From Pseudomonas asplenii (GTDB lineage: Bacteria > Pseudomonadota > Gammaproteobacteria > Pseudomonadales > Pseudomonadaceae): DNA of 64,000 nucleotides. A model generated the notes under the pieces. The model was given only the letters and a program-made list of their open reading frames with translations, was not told the origin of the DNA and ran no database searches. Location: contig NZ_JSYZ01000009.1 in assembly GCF_001293465.1 (NCBI RefSeq), positions 475,090 through 539,089 of the forward strand, given 5' to 3'. Of the stretch, positions 61,024 to 64,000 are shown in pieces. The stretch's first letter is position 1. Each line of letters starts with the position of its first letter. The translations under genes and the position numbers were made by a program.

Positions 61024-61758
61024 ATGAGTCAACCGTTCGACGTCGCCGAACTCGCCGCGACATACGCCACAAAATCCCCCCAGGACATTCTCAAGCTGGC
61101 CTTCTCCCAGTTTGGCGACGACCTGTGGATATCCTTCAGCGGCGCCGAGGACGTGGTCCTGGTGGACATGGCCTGGAAGCTGAACAAGAACGTCAAGGTG
61201 TTCAGCCTCGATACCGGCCGTCTGCACCCGGAAACCTATCGGTTCATCGACCAGGTTCGCGAGTTCTACAAGATCGATATCGAGCTGATTTCGCCGGATC
61301 ACACCCGGCTTGAGCCCTTCGTCAAGGAAAAGGGCCTGTTCAGCTTCTACAAGGACGGTCATGGCGAATGCTGCGGCATCCGCAAGATCGAGCCGCTGCG
61401 GCGCAAGCTGTCCGGCGTGAACGCCTGGGCCACCGGCCAGCGTCGCGACCAGAGCCCTGGAACCCGCAGCCAGGTGGCGGTGCTGGAAATCGACAGCGCC
61501 TTCTCGACCCCGGAACGTACCCTGTACAAGTTCAATCCGCTGGCGCAGATGACCAGCGAAGAAGTCTGGGGTTACATCCGCATGCTCGAGCTGCCCTACA
61601 ACAGCCTGCATGAACGCGGCTTCATCAGTATCGGCTGCGAACCCTGCACCCGCCCGGTACTGCCGAACCAGCACGAGCGCGAGGGCCGCTGGTGGTGGGA
61701 GGAGGCCACGCAGAAGGAGTGCGGCCTGCACGCCGGCAACCTGATCAGCAAAGGCTGA
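61024..61758 (+). CDS. cysH: Adenylyl-sulfate (APS) reductase, iron-sulfur type
   Basis: 244 residues. The [4Fe-4S] ligands Cys116-Cys117 (HGECCGIRK) and Cys205/Cys208 (GCEPCTRP) show the APS-type enzyme, not the cluster-less PAPS type of E. coli. The catalytic Cys233 is in KECGLH. It reduces activated sulfate to sulfite with thioredoxin. AGGAA precedes the ATG. It lies head to head in function with cysB, downstream and convergent. Confidence 0.96.
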   Translation: MSQPFDVAELAATYATKSPQDILKLAFSQFGDDLWISFSGAEDVVLVDMAWKLNKNVKVFSLDTGRLHPETYRFIDQVREFYKIDIELISPDHTRLEPFVKEKGLFSFYKDGHGECCGIRKIEPLRRKLSGVNAWATGQRRDQSPGTRSQVAVLEIDSAFSTPERTLYKFNPLAQMTSEEVWGYIRMLELPYNSLHERGFISIGCEPCTRPVLPNQHEREGRWWWEEATQKECGLHAGNLISKG

Positions 61759-61785
61759 CCCCCGGACGCGGAGCGCCATGGGCGG

Positions 61786-61931
61786 CATTCCCGCGCGGAG
61801 CGTGGGAACGATCGATCACTGAGCCTGAACGTTTGCCATGAAAAAGCCCCGAACCAGTCGGGGCTTTTTCATGCTTGCTATCGAGAAGGTCAGCCGGCGC
61901 GGATCATTCCCATGCGCTGCCTGGGAATGCC
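61786..61931. repeat. Pair of GATC-CATTCCC type intergenic repeats flanking the terminator
   Basis: Copy 1 (61786-61813, CATTCCCGCGCGGAGCGTGGG) and copy 2 (61902-61931, GATCATTCCCATGCGCTGCC...) have the same GGAAT/ATTCC boundary architecture, each with internal inverted symmetry (CATTCCC...GGGAA). They flank the cysH/cysB terminator. Such short elements occur in many Pseudomonas intergenic regions, different from the REP type. Confidence 0.6.
61841..61869. terminator. Bidirectional terminator between cysH and cysB
   Basis: A 12-bp stem (AAAAAGCCCCGA/TCGGGGCTTTTT, loop ACCAG) with A5 and T5 ends lies between the convergent genes. Confidence 0.9.
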
Positions 61932-61972
61932 GCCAAAGCACGTTCCGCGTCCGCTCGCATGGCAAGCAGTGA

Positions 61973-62956
<984 letters not shown>

Positions 62957-63057
62957 TCAAAGCAGGTAGACGCCACAGGCAGCAGCGGCGATATATAACT
63001 ATATGAAAGGTTTGAAGAATAAATCTAGAACTTTTTATCGATCCGCCGAATTTCGCC

Positions 63058-63558
63058 TCAGTTGTCGTCATGCCGACGGCGCTGCAACAGCGGCACGAGG
63101 TACACCGGCACCCGCGACAACTGCAGGACCCGCGCTGCGGTGCGGCCCAAGTGTGCCTGCGCACCGGTGCCATGGCTGTGACTTCCGACAATCAACAGAT
63201 CGACTGCCAGCCGTTGCGCGTGGGTGAGAATGACCTGCGAAGGATCCCCCTGGAGCACCTGGACCGACTGGATCATCGCCAGGTCCTGCTGCCCTTCCCC
63301 CAACTCCTCGCGAAAGCTGTCCAATACCCGTTGCTCGATATTGGCCATCACGGTGTTAAGACCCTGGCTGTGCAATTCGTTCAATGCCTGCTCGTCCAGA
63401 TAGCTCTGCAACACCGACTCCGCAAACAACCCCATGGGTTCGACCGCGTGCACCACATGCAAGTCGGCCTTGAACGTTCGAGCCAGACCCAGCGCATGCT
63501 GCATGACGTAAGGCGCATACAGGCCGAGGTCGGTGGCATACAGCATCGAACGAATCAT
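63058..63558 (-). CDS. Universal stress protein (UspA family)
   Basis: 166 residues, one Usp domain: MLYATDLGLYAPYVMQHALGLARTFKADLHVVHAVEP, and near the end VDLLIVGSHSHGTGAQAHLGRTAARVLQLSRVPVYLVPL, which matches the ATP-binding G-x2-G-x9-G(S/T) region except that G-S is G-R-T here. Nucleotide binding is plausible but not certain. It stands between cysB and the 5'-nucleotidase gene. Confidence 0.88.
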   Translation of the reverse strand: MIRSMLYATDLGLYAPYVMQHALGLARTFKADLHVVHAVEPMGLFAESVLQSYLDEQALNELHSQGLNTVMANIEQRVLDSFREELGEGQQDLAMIQSVQVLQGDPSQVILTHAQRLAVDLLIVGSHSHGTGAQAHLGRTAARVLQLSRVPVYLVPLLQRRRHDDN

Positions 63559-63639
63559 GGGACCTCCTCGATTGCCAGAATGGCGGAGATGGATTGAGCT
63601 TAGCAGCGCACCGGACAGTTCGGCGCCCTGCTGGTCGGG

Positions 63640-64000
63640 CTAATCCGTAGCCTGGGGTTCGTTGCTGATGCCGTGGGGAACATGGCCGGTGGCGACCACT
63701 TCGCGGGCTCTTTCGCAGTGCCCGGTCTGGTCGTCGAAAAACACATCCGCGGCAAAGGCCTCGAGGAACGCCGACTTGTCCAGGCCACCGAGGAACAGCG
63801 ACTCGTCGAGGCGAATGTCCCATTCGCGCAAGGTGCGGATCACCCGTTCGTGGGCTGGCGCCGAGCGGGCGGTGACCAACGCGGTGCGGATCGGACAGGC
63901 CTCGTCGGCGAACTCGCGCTGCAGCAGGTTGAGCGCCGCCAGGAAGCCCTTGAAAGGCCCGCCACGCAGCGGCTCGCGGGCCGACTGGCGCTCGGCGGCC
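63640..64000 (-). CDS. 5'-Nucleotidase (PF06189), 5' end beyond the window
   Basis: The reading frame runs open to the window edge; its 3' end gives about 119 residues. Readable motifs are RGGPFKGFLAALNLLQREF, LVTARSAPAHERVIRTLREW, LFLGGLDKSAFLEAFAADVFFDDQTGHCERA and the end VATGHVPHGISNEP. These match the C-terminal part of the bacterial 5'-nucleotidase family related to eukaryotic cytosolic 5'-nucleotidase I. The missing N-terminal part should contain the rest of the HAD-like catalytic domain. Confidence 0.85.
   Translation of the reverse strand, partial: AAERQSAREPLRGGPFKGFLAALNLLQREFADEACPIRTALVTARSAPAHERVIRTLREWDIRLDESLFLGGLDKSAFLEAFAADVFFDDQTGHCERAREVVATGHVPHGISNEPQATD

Overview
The window is a stretch of Pseudomonas chromosome, most likely from the P. 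fluorescens species complex. The evidence is the set of neighbourhoods: yggL-dacB, rlmKL-rmf-pyrD, oprF-sigX-cmpX-crfX-cmaX, rraA, ppsA/ppsR, the acnD/prpF-type propionate operon, and pabB/cysH/cysB. The intergenic GC-rich inverted repeats (core TGTAGGAGC...GCTTGCCCGCGAA) are also of the Pseudomonas REP type. All assignments come from reading the sequence and remembered family features; no database search was run.

Layout. 1-2.6 kb: a ParE/RHH toxin-antitoxin pair, a duplicated tRNA-Glu/tRNA-Gly array with a clear promoter and terminator, and an unrecognised membrane-anchored protein. 2.8-11.2 kb: housekeeping genes yggL, dacB (PBP4), a CHASE-PAS-GGDEF diguanylate cyclase, rlmKL, rmf with a structured leader, and pyrD. 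11.2-34.6 kb: a complete type III secretion system of the Salmonella SPI-1 (Inv-Mxi-Spa) family, all on the minus strand. In transcription order it reads invF-G-E-A-B-C-I-J, spaO-P-Q-R-S, sicA-sipB-C-D-iacP, hilA-iagB, prgH-I-J-K-orgA-B-C. It has needle, basal body, export gate, ATPase, translocators, tip, chaperones and two regulators, but no recognisable effector, pilotin (invH), sipA or sicP/sptP.

34.6-39.8 kb: the nitrate-sensing nasS-nasT operon, a nitrate transporter and a fused PP2C-phosphatase/Ser-Thr kinase. Both nas transcription units have a sigma-54 type promoter followed by a two-hexaloop ANTAR-target leader overlapping an intrinsic terminator. The nirB, nirD, nasC and cobA genes that I recall lying between the kinase and oprF in P. 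aeruginosa are absent here.

39.8-49.0 kb: the cell-envelope stress cluster oprF, sigX, cmpX, crfX, cmaX/zntB, then rraA, an alpha/beta hydrolase, ppsA and its divergent regulator ppsR. 49.1-56.0 kb: the methylcitrate operon gntR-prpB-prpC-acnD-prpF without prpD, with palindromic operators in front of gntR. 56.2-59.3 kb: a retropepsin-like / inactive-transglutaminase / ATP-grasp trio. 59.5-64 kb: pabB, cysH, cysB, a universal stress protein and the 3' part of a 5'-nucleotidase gene running off the window.

No integrase, transposase, prophage or CRISPR array was seen. The secretion locus is as GC-rich as its surroundings, so if it was acquired it was either from a similar genome or long ago.
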